NCBI GenBank assembly: GCA_002205965.3
Contig: NADL03000659.1
Location: forward strand, 620,001-684,000
Reading direction: 5' to 3'
Origin: Kappaphycus alvarezii
Taxonomy: Eukaryota; Rhodophyta; Florideophyceae; Gigartinales; Solieriaceae
Length of the DNA: 64,000 nucleotides
The notes under the pieces: model-generated
What the model was told of the DNA's origin: nothing
Databases searched by the model: none
Seen by the model: the letters and a program-made list of their open reading frames with translations, nothing else
Shown: positions 1 to 12,508 of the stretch, piece by piece
How the letters are laid out: each line of letters begins with the position of its first letter
How positions within the stretch are numbered: the first letter of the stretch is position 1
Made by a program: the position numbers and the translations under genes

Positions 1-80
1 CACATGTTGTACATACAGTAGTAATGCCATAAAGTATCACATATTGGAAGGGGTTTTGGGGGACACCCAAGCCCACACCT

Positions 81-129
81 TGCAGGTACAGTACAGTACA
101 GTGCTGTACTGTACTGTACTGTACCTGCA
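81..129. repeat. Perfect GTAC-rich hairpin
   Basis: A perfect 22-bp inverted repeat (81-102 and 108-129) separated by five bases. The arms consist of a CAGTA-type unit and end in TGCAGG and CCTGCA. A shorter copy of the motif follows at about 130-143. The same GTAC-rich vocabulary recurs many times between 27.5 and 36 kb, so this is one member of a genome-specific simple-repeat family. Function is unknown. Confidence 0.85.
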
Positions 130-143
130 GCACTGTACTGTAC

Positions 144-880
144 AAACAAATACAGTATGCGCAATACCACATTTAGTTCCAAAGAACCTCCGTTTTTTGG
201 GTTAGTCAGCGGCTACTCAAATTACGGAGGGAAATTTGGGGTGTTTTTAATGCATGAAAAATGTGGTCAGCTGTTCCCTGAGGGATGTCGTGATGGTAAA
301 GGCTTACAATGTAAAGGGTTGGCGGGAAGTTGTCAAAACGCTAGAAAACTGACGGGAGACCGGCCAACAGGCACGCTGCATTGGACATTACTGCTGCTGC
401 AAATTACGCCTCGTCCACGGCATTACAGTACTTTCATCAGGAAAATTAGTTACAGTAACCACCCAAACATTGCTGCAATCTCTCCCAGTGTTTACCATAC
501 AGTACTCATATGGCCTAAAATACTCGTTATGGTCATTTTTGTCATTATGACGTTCCACATATCACTGTAAAGCTGGCCAGCAGGGCTTTCTCGCACAATT
601 CCAAACCTTTCGGTTCCATGAAACAGACCGCAATATTTTTAATTGAAAATTATGCTTTGACGCTATGCTAAAAATAGCTAAAAAATAGAATGCAAGGCTT
701 CGCTGAGAAATCGCACTAAAACGTTTTCGCCCAGCTGCGGCACTTCTCGGTCTGACGTCAATAAGATCCGAACCCCACTCCATGAACCCTGGCCATATTC
801 TTCGCGAGGCAGAGTCGCTCCAAGGCAGTTGTACTTCGTTTCGAGTCTGAAGTTTGATTTATTTGGGGTTTGTGTGATTA
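144..880. other. No recognised gene; possible upstream part of transposon
   Basis: A frame of 137 codons runs on the plus strand from 157 to 570, but I recognise no family in it and the neighbouring frames are also partly open. Because the next block is a decayed transposase on the same strand, this stretch may be its broken 5' part. That is inference from position only. Confidence 0.25.
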
Positions 881-892
881 TTTAGGAGTACA

Positions 893-1420
893 ATGATATA
901 TAAAGGTTGTCAGGAGGGACTTGGTCTGGTGGTAAAACGGCATCCAGGGTTGCCTCAAATGTTGCGTACTACGATGTCTTCGTACAATCTTTCCAGGAAT
1001 AATGTGGAAATCATTAATCTGCACGCTAAATATTGCGGGGGTAGAATAAGAATACGTTTATGCTGTTCTATTTCGCTTGGAGAGTTCTGATGGGTTTCGC
1101 AAAGGATATCTATTTGTTGTAGCTGGGAACAGCAAGAACAGTTGTGACAGTGTATTTGGTTTAGCTAAAAATTGCTTGAAAGAGAGAAATGTTGTACGTA
1201 CAATCGAAATGATGAAATTGATTGAAGATAGCAGTACGAAAATCGAGTGGTCTGTTCAACACGTGCTAGTTGTGACGATTGGAAGAAGTACTCAGTGAAA
1301 TTCCTTTCTACTCCCAATTCGTTTAAGATTTAAAATACTACGTATTAGAAGTTTTCAACTCAGTCGCCGGAATAGTGGAAGCTAGAGCACTGTAAGACTC
1401 AATTAAAGATTAAGAAATCA
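893..1420 (+). pseudogene. Decayed GHTKN-type transposase (DUF7869-like) fragment
   Basis: Read across three plus-strand frames, the stretch gives the ordered landmarks of a transposon-borne protein family found in many protists and animals. First comes a HADNCG-like motif (seen as HAKYCGG near 1020-1040). Then comes an aromatic stretch FYFAWRVLMGF (near 1066-1100). Next is VAGNSKNSCDSVFGLAK (near 1119-1170), matching the family's GHTKNsxDxxFG signature with the His lost. Last are CDDWKKY (near 1277-1300) and a KYYVLEVFN strand followed by AG. The family is known as a probable DDE-type transposase, with acidic residues in the DNC and KNxxD motifs. The reading frame changes at least twice and is truncated on both sides, so it is a relic. 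The neighbouring plus-strand relic at 2.3-3.7 kb is a different superfamily. Confidence 0.6.
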
Positions 1421-2310
1421 TATCTACTTAAGCGCGATGTTGATGATTCTGAAGTGAAAGCTTCGTGCAGTCAACACGACAACTGTGGAAACTTCAGGTC
1501 TTGTAATACATTGCTACCAGATGTTCCATCTGCACAAGAGGGCAATAGGAATGCCTACGTGCAGAAAAACATACTCGATCGACACAATCAGGACAATAGC
1601 TCTGTTCTAGAGGCATACTTTGGTGACGGAGCCGACTGGTCCAGGACGGGACATCGTGTTTAAACTTTTTCTGTCTCTGCAGAAAAAAAACGAATTTCTA
1701 CTCCGTAAATTGCGTATGAAATCTTTCTGCAATGGCTACAACTTTATTCTCCACGGCCAAATACGTCAAATTGGAAGAATTTGGCCATATGTCGGGTCGG
1801 GCTCAAAGGCCATGCGAGTTTTTAATTTGATTCGCGACACATATAAGGACAAAGTTTAGGGCCATTTCTCAAGGTAATAATTTTTTTATTTTTGTGATAG
1901 CCTATACTGTAACAGCAGGGGAGGAAATTTGGGTGTTTTAAAGATTTAGAAAAAGTTTAACCTATATTTCAAAGAGCATCAAATAAATGGTACGAGCAGT
2001 CGGCATGGGAGATCCAAGAAACGGAATTAAACCGTTTCAAGGTCGCTATAAGGCTGACGCGAGACTAAAGCAGTAGTGAAGCTCGATCAAGACACAATTT
2101 TCCGTTTTTTAAAGCTGGTCCTATTACGCCTTCCTTTTCAGTGCCAATTTGCCACATTTTACCATTTCTGTACCTGCAAGTGAATGCTTTAGCCAAACTG
2201 TTGGAAAGGTTTAGGCCACTGAGCAACATTTTGCTGTAATTCTATAGTTACACACTATATTTCCTAGTAAATATTTACGGGACCAAATTTTTTTTCTTCC
2301 CCTTGTCAAG
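1421..2310. other. Unresolved spacer, possible transposase tail
   Basis: Short plus-strand frames at 1454-1663 and 1620-1859 might continue the GHTKN-type element: a PSAQEGNRNAY stretch resembles its C-terminal linker. From about 1880 to 2310 I see only AT-rich sequence with stops in all frames. Confidence 0.2.
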
Positions 2311-2315
2311 CCAGC

Positions 2316-3690
2316 GACTGAGTGTAAGCGACTATTCGGTTCTCTTTGGAGAAGTGCCCGTGTCATCGGAACCCTGTTCAGCACCGAAGTTGAAACATCT
2401 GCCGGAAAACTTCAGACTTCGGTTACCGCAAACTGGTCCATTAAGGAAAGGAAAAAGCGCGTCAGCTTGAAACTTTTCAAAATAAAGCCAGGAGAAGTAT
2501 CTGAAGATGGACCAGCAACGTCCAATGAAATGGAGAGATCTGCTACCGTGGTAAAGCTACCAAATCATCAACCCTCAGAAGAAGAACCTCGAGAAGAAGC
2601 AAGTGGGAGGGCTGGAGTAGGAGGTACATGCAAAGAAGTTCATTGCAAATTCTGGACCAATCAGGAGGTATTATTACTGTTGAACAGATAAACGGAACAT
2701 TGGCCATGGAAAGTAATTGCTCCAATAGGGGACACGTACATTCATGGTCATACCGAGTATGAGAAGACCTCGTACGATTTTTTCTTTTGAATACTCCCCC
2801 TCAAGCATTTTTCCGCAGTTACCAGGCTTACAGATCGGAAACTCGTCAATGGTGGGCACCTGCATGCAACAGCTGGTGGAAGCTTACAGTTTTTTTGGAA
2901 TTCTCACATTACCATGCATATTTGAGTTCACAAGCAGAAGGTCACTTGGTAGTACACAGTATACATCCAAATACAGTACATTGGCCATTTTTGGAAAAAT
3001 AATTTCGAAGACCCGTCACTGGTGCCGACGCGCTGGTCTCATGTATTATATTCAGTTGCTACACGGAAACTGAAAGTACTGACAGAAGATGGTCTTTGGT
3101 CAGTGTATTCTTGGAGTAAATAAAACGGCATAGGAGGTCAAGTGTTTCGCAATCGTTATGAATTTGAGTGGATGAAAGAATGTCGCGCTGGTACGAAATT
3201 GGGGAATTGGTTCTCAGAAGTACTCCCGCACAATGTCTCCATGGGACGTAAGCCTGAAAACGGATGTGAAATAAAGACTACATGCTGCGGCGTCAGTGTC
3301 ATTGTATTTAATTTGGAGACTACTTCGTCAGCATCGGGGTTCCGAATCAAATTTATCTCATATTAATGCTATTTTTCTTGGCTTTACAGAGCATTGGTTT
3401 CATTTAAATGTACCTTTTTGTTCAGAATCTGCATTTGCGTCTGTGTCAACAGCAAATGCACTTTTTGAACATGGACCGAGGTTGACAGGTGTCGTCAAGA
3501 ATGCGACAAGGCAGTTTCCGATTTCATTTTTTTCAGGGCTGGAACTTTTTAGGCGAGTAGATCACATATGTATGGAAGTTCGAGGATGGACATATATCAT
3601 TCTATGATGGCTGTTCTGTGGGTGGATGGAAACAGAAGATATTTTGCCAGTAATTAAGGTACAACAATTCTGTCAGAGACCATTAGAGAG
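2316..3690 (+). mobile_element. Decayed piggyBac-like transposase, copy A
   Basis: The stretch is homologous over its length to the minus-strand element at 37.0-38.8 kb and shows the order of a DDE_Tnp_1_7 (piggyBac) transposase. It starts with an N-terminal beta-rich segment ending in SLKLFKIKPGE (about 2463-2500) and a Glu/Pro-rich linker. Next comes an AVTRLTDRKLVNGG-like helix region (2810-2860) and EFTSRRSLGST..SKYSTLAIFGKI (about 2926-3005), the alpha-helical entry to the DDE core. MGRKPENGCEI..CCGVS follows (about 3241-3300). FASVSTANALFEHGPRLTGVVKNATRQ (3430-3520) and WVDGNRRYFAS (about 3620-3650) close the catalytic domain. At least five frame changes and stops break it. No TGTCTA-type ends or CTAG duplication could be found beside this copy. 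It keeps more of the C-terminal WVDGNRRYF part than copy B. Confidence 0.85.
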
Positions 3691-3984
3691 TACAAACCAT
3701 AACAAGCTTGATAGTAAGAAATCGGCTCCTTTTCTTCTCTTCTACATAGTCAAGCCAGCCAGTGTCCTCTCGGAGTAATTCAGCGCAGATGAAACTCTAA
3801 TCGCTTGACATCCCAGAGTAAATCTCCTACAAGCAAAAATACGCAGCCGTAGTATAGTCCTTGGGGGCAAAAGGAGAATACACAGTCCATGGCGCTAACG
3901 TTCCACGGGCAAAATTAGAAGAAGCAGGGGTTTATAACTTTACTCAGTTACAAATTAGAACAGAAACGTATTTATAGTCTCGAA

Positions 3985-4225
3985 ATGAGTACCAACTTCG
4001 TTATACTCGAGACTGGGCATTAAATTGCCTCCTAACTTGCTTGATCTCCCTTAGAGGACACACTTTACAGAGATTTTGTAGACCTTCTGGCTTTTCTCTG
4101 AGTCTTAATTACAATACACATTAAAAATTAAAAAATGAATTAGAGCTAATCCTCTGAAAGTGAGCTGCAGTGGACGAGGTATTTTCAAGATAAATATCTA
4201 GCTGTTCTCTTCATACTATATTTCT
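3985..4225. repeat. Dispersed repeat, copy 1
   Basis: About 230 bp resembling 39985-40215 in the same orientation. Two blocks are clearly shared: one around TTAGAGGACACACTTTACAG (about 4051-4070; the other copy has AAGAGGACGCAGTTTACTC), and one around CAAGATAAATATCT (near 4188-4201), with similar spacing between them. Both copies stand just before an AT-rich region, so they might be old LTR or element-end remnants. Identity by eye is roughly two thirds. Confidence 0.45.
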
Positions 4226-5265
4226 TTGCGAAAAGGACAAAATAGATCCTCTAAAATAACGATACCACCGAGCGACTTGTACAAACGCTCGCAGACAGCT
4301 CATAATCGTAGAATGCTTACTCAGTAAGATAGTACGTTCTAACTTACTGGCTCATTATCAAGACGTCCAGTAATTGCGGAATGCTCGAAGAAGTATCACT
4401 GTTTTATACATTAGTAATTTTAATTGTATTCAAGATTGATCGTGTGTTCCATGCCTCACCTCACTAAAGCTTCCACCTGGTCCAAGTGTAATCCATAAAG
4501 CGGAGCACAATGTAGCTGCGAATAAAGAAGCAGGCAAGAGAAAAATGCTAGAAGTATTACTGCATTGTACTGTATTTTTGTATACTATGCTATTTATAGA
4601 TCCTCACATTCTTCTTTAATTACCCGATATTCCAGCACTTTGCCAACAAGAAAGCCCGAGTTCGAGAATAAATAATTAATCAAGACGTCGTACGATCAAT
4701 CGAGGAAACCACACTACCGTCATGATGTAAAGGCTCCTACAGAGATATCCAATCTCGTTCACTCTGTTTAATTTCATCCTCGCTATCTCCCTCTGCTTGT
4801 TCTGCTATTTCGAAATTTTGCAATTGTTTTTTTACAGGTTCCTGGTCCATTATTTTACGGGTTATAGTATGTTCGTGGACTCGATGTGCATTAAGGCCAT
4901 AGAATTGATGCTTCCTCGTGTCTAACTGACTTTTTGGTGAAGAGATAGGAGCAAAGGCTGTTTTATTCTATAGAAAGGAAAATAGTTGAGTGATTGGAGT
5001 GATAACACAGCAGTTGATAATAAGAGCAAAGTTGAAAAAACGCTATCATTGAGCTTTAATAGTCAAATATCTCGCAGTTTTCGAGTATTTTGGTCTAATA
5101 AAAACATTTGAGCCATATTTTAATTATTAATTTGCAAAAACCTGTGGGAAAGATGTAAAAGTCTCCCAAAGAAAATACAAGAACGTAATTTAGAGTTCCA
5201 GTTGGATCGTAGGGTAAAGATTTTTTTCTGAAAACGAACAACAGATGTATTCAAAAGTAAATTAA

Positions 5266-5315
5266 ATGTGATATTTAATGCGAAACTGCGATGTGATATT
5301 TAATGCGAAACTGCG
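5266..5315. repeat. 25-bp perfect tandem duplication
   Basis: The unit beginning ATGTGATATTTAATGCG occurs twice head to tail (5266-5290 and 5291-5315) with no mismatch. The perfect identity inside otherwise decayed sequence points to a recent slippage duplication. Confidence 0.9.
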
Positions 5316-5790
5316 ATCGTAGGGGAAATTTGCCTTCAATTTAAATTTTTAAAAACGAGGGAGTGGTCATTCTTTAGTGAAGACGGTGACAGTGACCCGT
5401 AGAAGGAAGTTAAAAAAATTTGGCGTATCTTTTTCCTAATGACATTCATCTTCTTGACTTAGGACGCTTATCTGTAAATCATTATTCGAATCTTAATCAT
5501 ACATTTTTCTCCTTTAGATCTTTAGTTCACAGTATCGCTCCATTTATCATTTTTTATTTGAAAATAGTGTAAAATAAATATAGCTCTGAGACCTCTTCGT
5601 CCTCTTTTTCAGTCTCGAAATTTTGACTCACCGAATTGGCACTTTAAATTATTTACTAATTGGCACTTGTCCCTTAGCGCTATGTAATTATTCAATAAAA
5701 CGCCTTCGAAACCACCGATAAAACTTACACGAAATCATTTATACCATTAAAAGAATTACTATTTTCCTATTCATCTGTTTATCGTCATGA

Positions 5791-6228
5791 GTGACCTACG
5801 AAACTCCCTTAAAATCAATAAATAAATCAGTATTATGGTCCTTACCGACAGACTGGCTTCAATATGCCATGAAAAAAATTACGATCAAAAAAGTTTTCGG
5901 TGAAAATCGCCCATCAAGGTCAGGTGAAACCTCTCTATCGGGGCAAACCTATGAAATGATAGTCCTTAGCCATATTGTTCCTGTCATTCCTCCTCGAGAG
6001 GTCGATAGAACTTCTATCACTTATATATGCTCCATCTCGGAGCTTCTCTGGTTGATTTCTTTGTCCTTACCACTTTACTTCTATTATTTGTTGATTCTGT
6101 CTAGGATATTTTTTGTGACAAATACAGGCTTTAAAACATTTGTGGAGGATTCAGATCAATTTGCAGTTTATTGGACCAAAAATGAATGTCGATTCTTTCT
6201 AAAAGTATTAGAACGTACGGATGAATAA
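5791..6228 (+). CDS. Open frame of unknown function, possibly chance
   Basis: An open frame of about 145 codons inside AT-rich DNA, where chance frames are usually much shorter. It opens at a GTG; the first in-frame ATG is near 5869. The middle (about residues 80-110) is strongly hydrophobic, with ISELLWLISLSLPLYFYYLL, and could form one or two membrane segments. The tail is charged (FVEDSDQF, LERTDE). I recognise no family and see no neighbours that support it. It may be a fragment of a decayed element. Confidence 0.2.
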   Translation: MTYETPLKSINKSVLWSLPTDWLQYAMKKITIKKVFGENRPSRSGETSLSGQTYEMIVLSHIVPVIPPREVDRTSITYICSISELLWLISLSLPLYFYYLLILSRIFFVTNTGFKTFVEDSDQFAVYWTKNECRFFLKVLERTDE

Positions 6229-8142
6229 ATTAAGTATTTTCTCTACAGTTACGTTAATGATTTGATGTGAGACTGGAATAAAGACTTTAAGGTGGCTATT
6301 TTATTCATTTATGCTTCTTTTTATTCAGGAACAAAGTGATGTGATCGTGATCGGGTGATCCGTCAGCTGGAATAGTCGCAACGCCGACGAGGTATGTTTT
6401 CGGAACGTGAAATAATATGATTTGAAGGTGGAACCTGGTGAAATGATGAGCCTAGATGTAGGGCCCGGAAATTATTCAATTAGTCGCTTACCATGGTATT
6501 TTACTTGAGTGGTCTAAAAACTGATACGGCATTGAGCTTTTTAGTTTATTTTGTCATCTTTAAGAGAAGTTGGAATTCTATGAATAAGCCAAATAAGTGA
6601 TGCTACGTAAGGGAAGAATGAAAAATAGAAGTCGCTAGTATCATCTCTTCATCAAACGCTTCAAATTATTTCACACTTTCAACGAACGGAACTGCAATAC
6701 TGCAAAATTCTGGAAGAAATCGGAGCTTTTTCGCTCACTAAGTATCATGCTTAAGAGAGCTGGTGGATCCGTCCATTTATATATACTGAACACATTTTGG
6801 CTAAGGAAAAAGTCACTACCATAACAGATAACCTCTATAATTTGCGTGAATAAATTTTAAAGACGGCTGTTAACCCGGTTTGTAAATCGACTCGGCATGG
6901 TAGCACCTCAGTTGAAGCGCTTTGCGCTGACCGTAAAGAAGATTAATTAGGGGATAATGTAGGAAGCGAAAGTATAAAACTATTTTCATAATCATTGATG
7001 CCTAAAATTGGTTCCGTTAGAGGCATCGATGGAATCCTAAATGTGGAAAGCGAAGTCGCTACGTTCATGATCAATGCGACATCTGGTCCAAAGATAACAG
7101 TTCCATAAACTTTCCCGGACGCGCGAAGCGATTTTTAACGGGTAAAATATCTTAAAGGAGGACTAACACAATTAAAAGTGCTGCTAATGTATTGGCCGCC
7201 GAAGGGATCACGGAAGTCAATCTGAATAAGAGAGGTAAAGAAGGTACAGCTTCAAAGAAAGAGAGGTTTGATCGGGAAATTTTGTACCATACCATCGAGG
7301 TTGCTACGTCAAAGAAAAAATCAAAAACGCAGCGAAAGTGTCCGGGAGTGTGTATGATATGATGGTTTCTAAGAAGGAAAATTTAGTAGCAAGGCTTTCA
7401 CAGACTCCAACGGGAATACATATTTGGTACCTGTTAAAAGATGACTCAGATAGTACTAAGAAAGAGCCTTAAAATATTGTGGGATTTGCATAGTTTAAAA
7501 GGGGCGCTAAATAATTTCTTACCTCATGCTTAATAGCACCAAGGCGTATTGAGGCAGTTGCGGTCAGAGTCTTTTCATTTATTTTATTCTAAACCTTAAA
7601 GTAATATGCTTTAAGGAAAATTGGTGATTGATTTTGGTCTTAACGCTATTTTTCCGGCACAAAAAGCATTTTTGCGGATAAAACTGCGTCCAAGCTTACT
7701 GATACAATGACAAATTTTCCTCTCTGTGAATTTCATGTTTTAGGTCTTTTACGTGCTCCCTAATATCATTCGAGTGTAATGTTTGATTTCAAAACGATGT
7801 AAAATCTTCGGAAAATTATCTATCTGATAAATAGAGGCTTAAGTCTACAGAAAAGTTGAAAAGATGCTTTTCTGCTTTACAAAGGCCTTAATTCATATTA
7901 AATGTTTTGAGAAAGTAAAAATTTTGACAGAGCCAAATGGTGGCTTCCAAGACAAAAAAATTTTGATCGAGGCATACTAACCTGAAGCTTATGGAAATAG
8001 GAGTATTGGTTCAAAAAGGATTATTTTAATCTTTTTGTTAATTCTAATGTGTTGTGACATCCCAGGACTTCGAATAGGGGAATCACAAAAAAGTTGAAAA
8101 ATTAAATATTTACTTAAAATGTTTGGAAATTTGGAACTGTAG

Positions 8143-8337
8143 ATGCATCGGAGGCGAGTTTTCAAAAATAAAAGAGAAAATGAGATAAATGAAACAAAAG
8201 ATTGGAGATATTTTGTTTATAACGTAAAAGCTTCCTGTACTGAATCTGACTCTTTACATGCTCTGAAGTCGTTACGTGAAGCTTTTATGGCAGTTGTTCC
8301 CATGTTGAGAAAATACGAAATTTATTTGAAGGATTGA
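8143..8337 (+). other. Short lysine-rich open frame
   Basis: A 64-codon ATG frame with a basic, Lys/Arg/Asn-rich start (MHRRRVFKNKRE) and a helical tail. No family is recognised. It lies in the AT-rich region, has no supporting context and is probably a chance or relic frame. Confidence 0.12.
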
Positions 8338-10648
8338 TCAAAATCACCTAAATAAGACATTGCAAAAGTAAACCCATTAATAAATGGCTAGAATGCTCAC
8401 AACTATCTCTATATTCCGGTGTTCAATATTTCATGGATTAATATACAAGTTTGTAATTAGCTAAGAATTTTCTGATTTCTTACCTAGTTTGAGTGATACA
8501 TAAAAAATAAAATCTATTCCAAGGATGCTTTCGAATTTAAGAGACTGCAAAAAAAGTTATAATATATTTAAGCACCTCATTGAGGCATAAAATCTATTTC
8601 TCTGCAGGTTGTGTGCACACACATTTTAACCTTAAGCACAGATATTAGGTCTAGAACAACAAAACCTTTTCTTTTGATTTTGGGATGAAATCTTTTCTCT
8701 GCAAATTCAAGCTGGTGATATTCTATTTATCACATTGAAGGAACTGTTCAAAAACTTCAAGAATTTTCCCGATAAATTAGGAAATCTAGAGCGCGTGAAA
8801 AGTACACAGTTTTCTTATGGAGAGGGTTTGGTAGCCCAATACTAATGAGGTTGCTTAAATATTATTGAGAAGATCTGATAGCCGTCAAAATTTCACTCTG
8901 ATCCAATTGTACAATACCATATTGGGCTTCCAATTTTCGGGTCTTTTCGAAATACTTTTGTGGTTTGCTCATGAATTCCTTCACCGAGAGGACAAATATT
9001 TATCTACAGGAGCATAAATTCATATTTTATGGGCAATAGAAGTACCAGAAATCACAAAGATTTGTACTTTGTATTGTATAGCTGACTTTAATATTGTTGA
9101 TATGATTATTACCATGCCCAGTATAAGAAGTTTTGAACGTCGCACCCACTATTTAGGTTGAAGAAAGAAGAAAAATTATTTTCAAGGGCGTCAAAATGGT
9201 CCGGAAAAGCCCAACATGTAATAACCTTGGGCCGCCTGCATGGTCGTTCGCCCTCTGCAGCGAAAAATAACGCTGATCACTATGGAGATTCCCTCACATT
9301 ATGCCAAGTCCCAAATATATAAATAAATAATACGAATTTTTCATTGATGGTATAGTACTAAATAGACTCTTTTAACTATAAATAAGGGAAGAATCTGGAG
9401 TAGTACTGGTAATTTCTTACATTGTTTTAATTATTTGCATTTTTCCAGCACATATAAATCCTGGATGATTACAAACTCAGTTCTGGAAGGATTCTGTTAC
9501 AATCTAACAGAGAAGAAAATTCAAGAGAGCTGTACTGAAATCATACTTTAAAAATAGAAACAATAATTGGTAAAGAGGAGATTTCAGATACTTTCATGAA
9601 ACTAGAAGTTTCCTTAGAGGCATACATTAGAGTTGTCTTATATGTGAGGTCTCCCTAAGTTAGTTAAATATAAACTATTTACAGAGCTATGTTTTGAATG
9701 AAAATGGCTACAAATATATGATATTTTGCAAAATTTACAACCATTATAAAAGAGCAAGATGTCAGAGGAAATTAGAAAGACATTTCCTCATCGAAAGTTT
9801 CGAATCATAATGGTGCATCTTAGCAAGGTAAGATTTTATAGAAGCAGTTCTTTATGAATTATTCGGACATCACTTAAGAATAAAAACATTCTCTTCCTGA
9901 AAATGTTCTCTTGATAGTAAAAACTAAACCCAATAGTTCACTAATTCGGAAATTTAGAGTAATAAAACTTCAGAGTTTTTATTTCAGCAGAAAATTCAAA
10001 ATGTTTCTATCCTATCTGTCATGAGGTTTTCATAGAGACACATTTAAAAACCAAAAGCAAAACTCTGCCTGTATACCTATGCTGGTGGAAGTTTTGTTAA
10101 GAATACATATATGTTTCAAAAAGCATACATCCAGAAATTATATCGAGAGTTACTAAAGAATTCAATACCCTCACGATTTCATCTGCATTTGTTTTCAAAG
10201 CACTGAAAATATTATTCAATTGAAACAACTTGAAAACTCTTGAAAATTAGAATTCTGATGCATAACAGTAGTAGACGAAAGCATATTATATTTGCAATAA
10301 CGTCAAATATTTTATCCAACGTCTTTCCGATCTAAAATTATTGCTTTATTGAAATCTAAAATAAATCAGATTAGAAACTATCTGCTTATTAAGACTGTCT
10401 TCATTTCGTAACAACTATATATTCATTAGGAATTAGTAACCAATATTAGTTACTAATTCTTCATATTGAAAATCAATCGGAAAATTCTATGTGTAACTTT
10501 TTAGATTAAATACTATAACTTTTGTGTAAAATTATCAAAAAAAGCACAACTAACTTGGGGGAAACTTTTATAGTAATTATTCGACAAAAAGCACCAAAAG
10601 TCACAATTCCACTATTTATTTCATAAGGAGAGACAAAAAATGTAATTA

Positions 10649-10865
10649 GTGACTGGTATCATTCCTAATTACGTCCAATCTATAACAAATATTAAAGAAA
10701 TACCTCAACATGTGGAATAATTTACGCCTCAAAATAACGTTCACAGATATGAAAATCGTAATAGGAAAAAGCATCATAGTTCAATAGTTTCTTATATTGT
10801 AACATTTCAACATTAAAAATAATTTTTAGCTACTAACCCAACAGGTGGCTGGAATAATTTTTTCT
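10649..10865 (+). repeat. Left arm of large inverted repeat
   Basis: About 215 bp matching the reverse complement of 13545-13762 at roughly 80 percent by eye. Shared blocks include GTGACTGGTATCATTCCTAA, AAAGAAATACCTCAACATG and GATATGAAAATCGTAAT. The two arms are about 2.7 kb apart and point at each other. The right arm lies in a partly open minus-strand frame, and this arm has the same frame broken by stops, so both look like copies of one unknown coding element. Confidence 0.8.
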
Positions 10866-11499
10866 GACTTTAAATATGAACCAAAGTTTAGAAAAATAGA
10901 GTATAACTACATTAAAATGTAAATATCTTAGTATAATTGAAAGTGTCAGTAAAGCTTCAGAAAAGCTGCAATATACCCATATTTAATGCCAGATTGTATG
11001 GGACCTCATATTTTTCGAAAATCATATTCTGACAACTATTCGTGAAACTATAAATAGTAAGCTTCCATAATATGGAAAAAGCTAGTCCAATATTAAAAGC
11101 TAAATCAAACTGATTGATTTCTTAGAATATTTTTATCAAAATATCCGACATGTTTCTGCTAGCATAGTTTTTCAGGGGAAAACGCTCGAAACCTGGAGAC
11201 TTTTTTCGGTTATATATCTGATATTAGTGAGAAAAAAGCCCTGTTGTACTCCTTCCAGTTGAAGGAAATGCTCCTAAACATATATATCAGATTCATCTCC
11301 ATTATTCAATCAAGGAAGATTAAAAACTGGAGATTTGTTTATTGGTTCTGCCGAACTCGCACTGTATATTTCTAAGGTCAAACATTTTGAACTTATGTAG
11401 CGCTGATTTTGACAAAGTTCATGGATAGGTACGATTTATTCTATGAATATTCAAACAGAGGTTTTCTCGGCATACTAACGAACTGAAAGCGCACAACGT

Positions 11500-12040
11500 C
11501 CATCTCTTCTTGACTGGCTACTCCCAACCTTCACTTGATCTCGTTCGGCGCCTGTGCACGGCGTGGTCGCCGGACATTCATCCGGCTCTTCCTTCAGGAG
11601 ATTGCCCATCACGGCACCAGAGCTCTAGCTGCAAAATTCTTATAGATGGCCACATCGAATGGATTGACTCTCCGCGCCCCCAGTGCACGTGGAAGAACTG
11701 GTGCAGGTGTATAATGATGGCCGTACTACTCGAAGAAGGTTTGCGAAGTCCATCATACCCTGCCGCGACTAAATCCACCGTCATTTTGACGTTTTGCGAG
11801 GGATTGTGGTCTTCACAGCCTTGCGGGATGGTCTTCAAGCTCGCTCGTCCGGATTTCTCGCCACTGTCGTCGCCGTCTCTATCTGTAAGCCTATTTGCTT
11901 GCAGTGGGATTTTTAAAAGCCTCCTGAATCCTCGGCTCAGGTGGTGGAGTTTTTTTCCGGACCCTTTCTCGCTTGAGTGGGCAATTGGTTCAGCCATTGC
12001 CCGGTGTCGTCCGTCTAGTAGAACCCGCCGTCCTGTGTAG
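11500..12040 (-). pseudogene. Decayed pogo/DDE_1-type transposase fragment
   Basis: A GC-richer island inside AT-rich DNA. On the minus strand a segment around 11610-11700 reads VLPRALGARRVNPFDVAIYKNF. This fits the last part of the DDE_1 (pogo/Tigger) catalytic core, usually LPxHTSHxxxPLDVAxxKxF. Downstream in the next frame, a WAISRRKSRMNV stretch also fits the tail of such transposases. The rest of the minus-strand frame (11578-11997) cannot be aligned by eye. There is at least one frame change and one stop, and no terminal repeats were seen. An open plus-strand frame over 11510-12040 is probably its shadow. Confidence 0.4.
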
Positions 12041-12508
12041 TGCGGACTTGTCTACATACAATAAAGCGGAACGCAATTTAGTGAAAAAGAATGAACTAGA
12101 TTTACTCTAGGGAAACTATAAAATAAAAAGCTATAAATGCGAAACAGTACTTGGATGCAGTTCTAGTGAGTCCCACGTCATTTTTATGAGTCGAATTGAA
12201 GACCCTTGCATCTTTATTCCTCCCAAGGAATATATTTTCTTTTTCCGGTCTTATTTATCCTACCTTTTGTCTCAAGTAATATCGTTCAAGTAGAAATGAA
12301 TTTCTTTGAGGACAGACAAGGCAATATTTGTTGGACTTGTACTCTCTTCTTTGATTGTTTTGTATTTTCCTTACCCCCTACTACTACAAACACTTTGTAT
12401 TCTAAGATTGAGACTGATAAGTTAACTACATCCCCATAAGTAGTAAGAATCTGCTTTCCTGGGGTGTAGCTTCTTTTATTGCATAAAAATAGGATTTATG
12501 TCTCTGCG

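Larger units (their letters stand above)
4226..10600. other. AT-rich gene-poor region
   Basis: More than 6 kb of AT-rich sequence with stops in all frames. The only frames above 60 codons are at 5791-6228 and 8143-8337. No protein family, tRNA, LTR pair or terminal repeat could be recognised. Pieces may be very old mobile elements, as the repeats at its two edges suggest. Confidence 0.6.

Noticed and set aside
2250..2310. CTAG near 2264 as the left end of piggyBac copy A
   Set aside because: No TGTCTA or CATATG palindrome follows, so the tetranucleotide is probably coincidental.
11510..12040. Plus-strand open frame of 176 codons
   Set aside because: The opposite strand carries a recognisable DDE_1-type segment (RVNPFDVAIYKNF), so the plus frame is most likely its shadow in GC-richer DNA.
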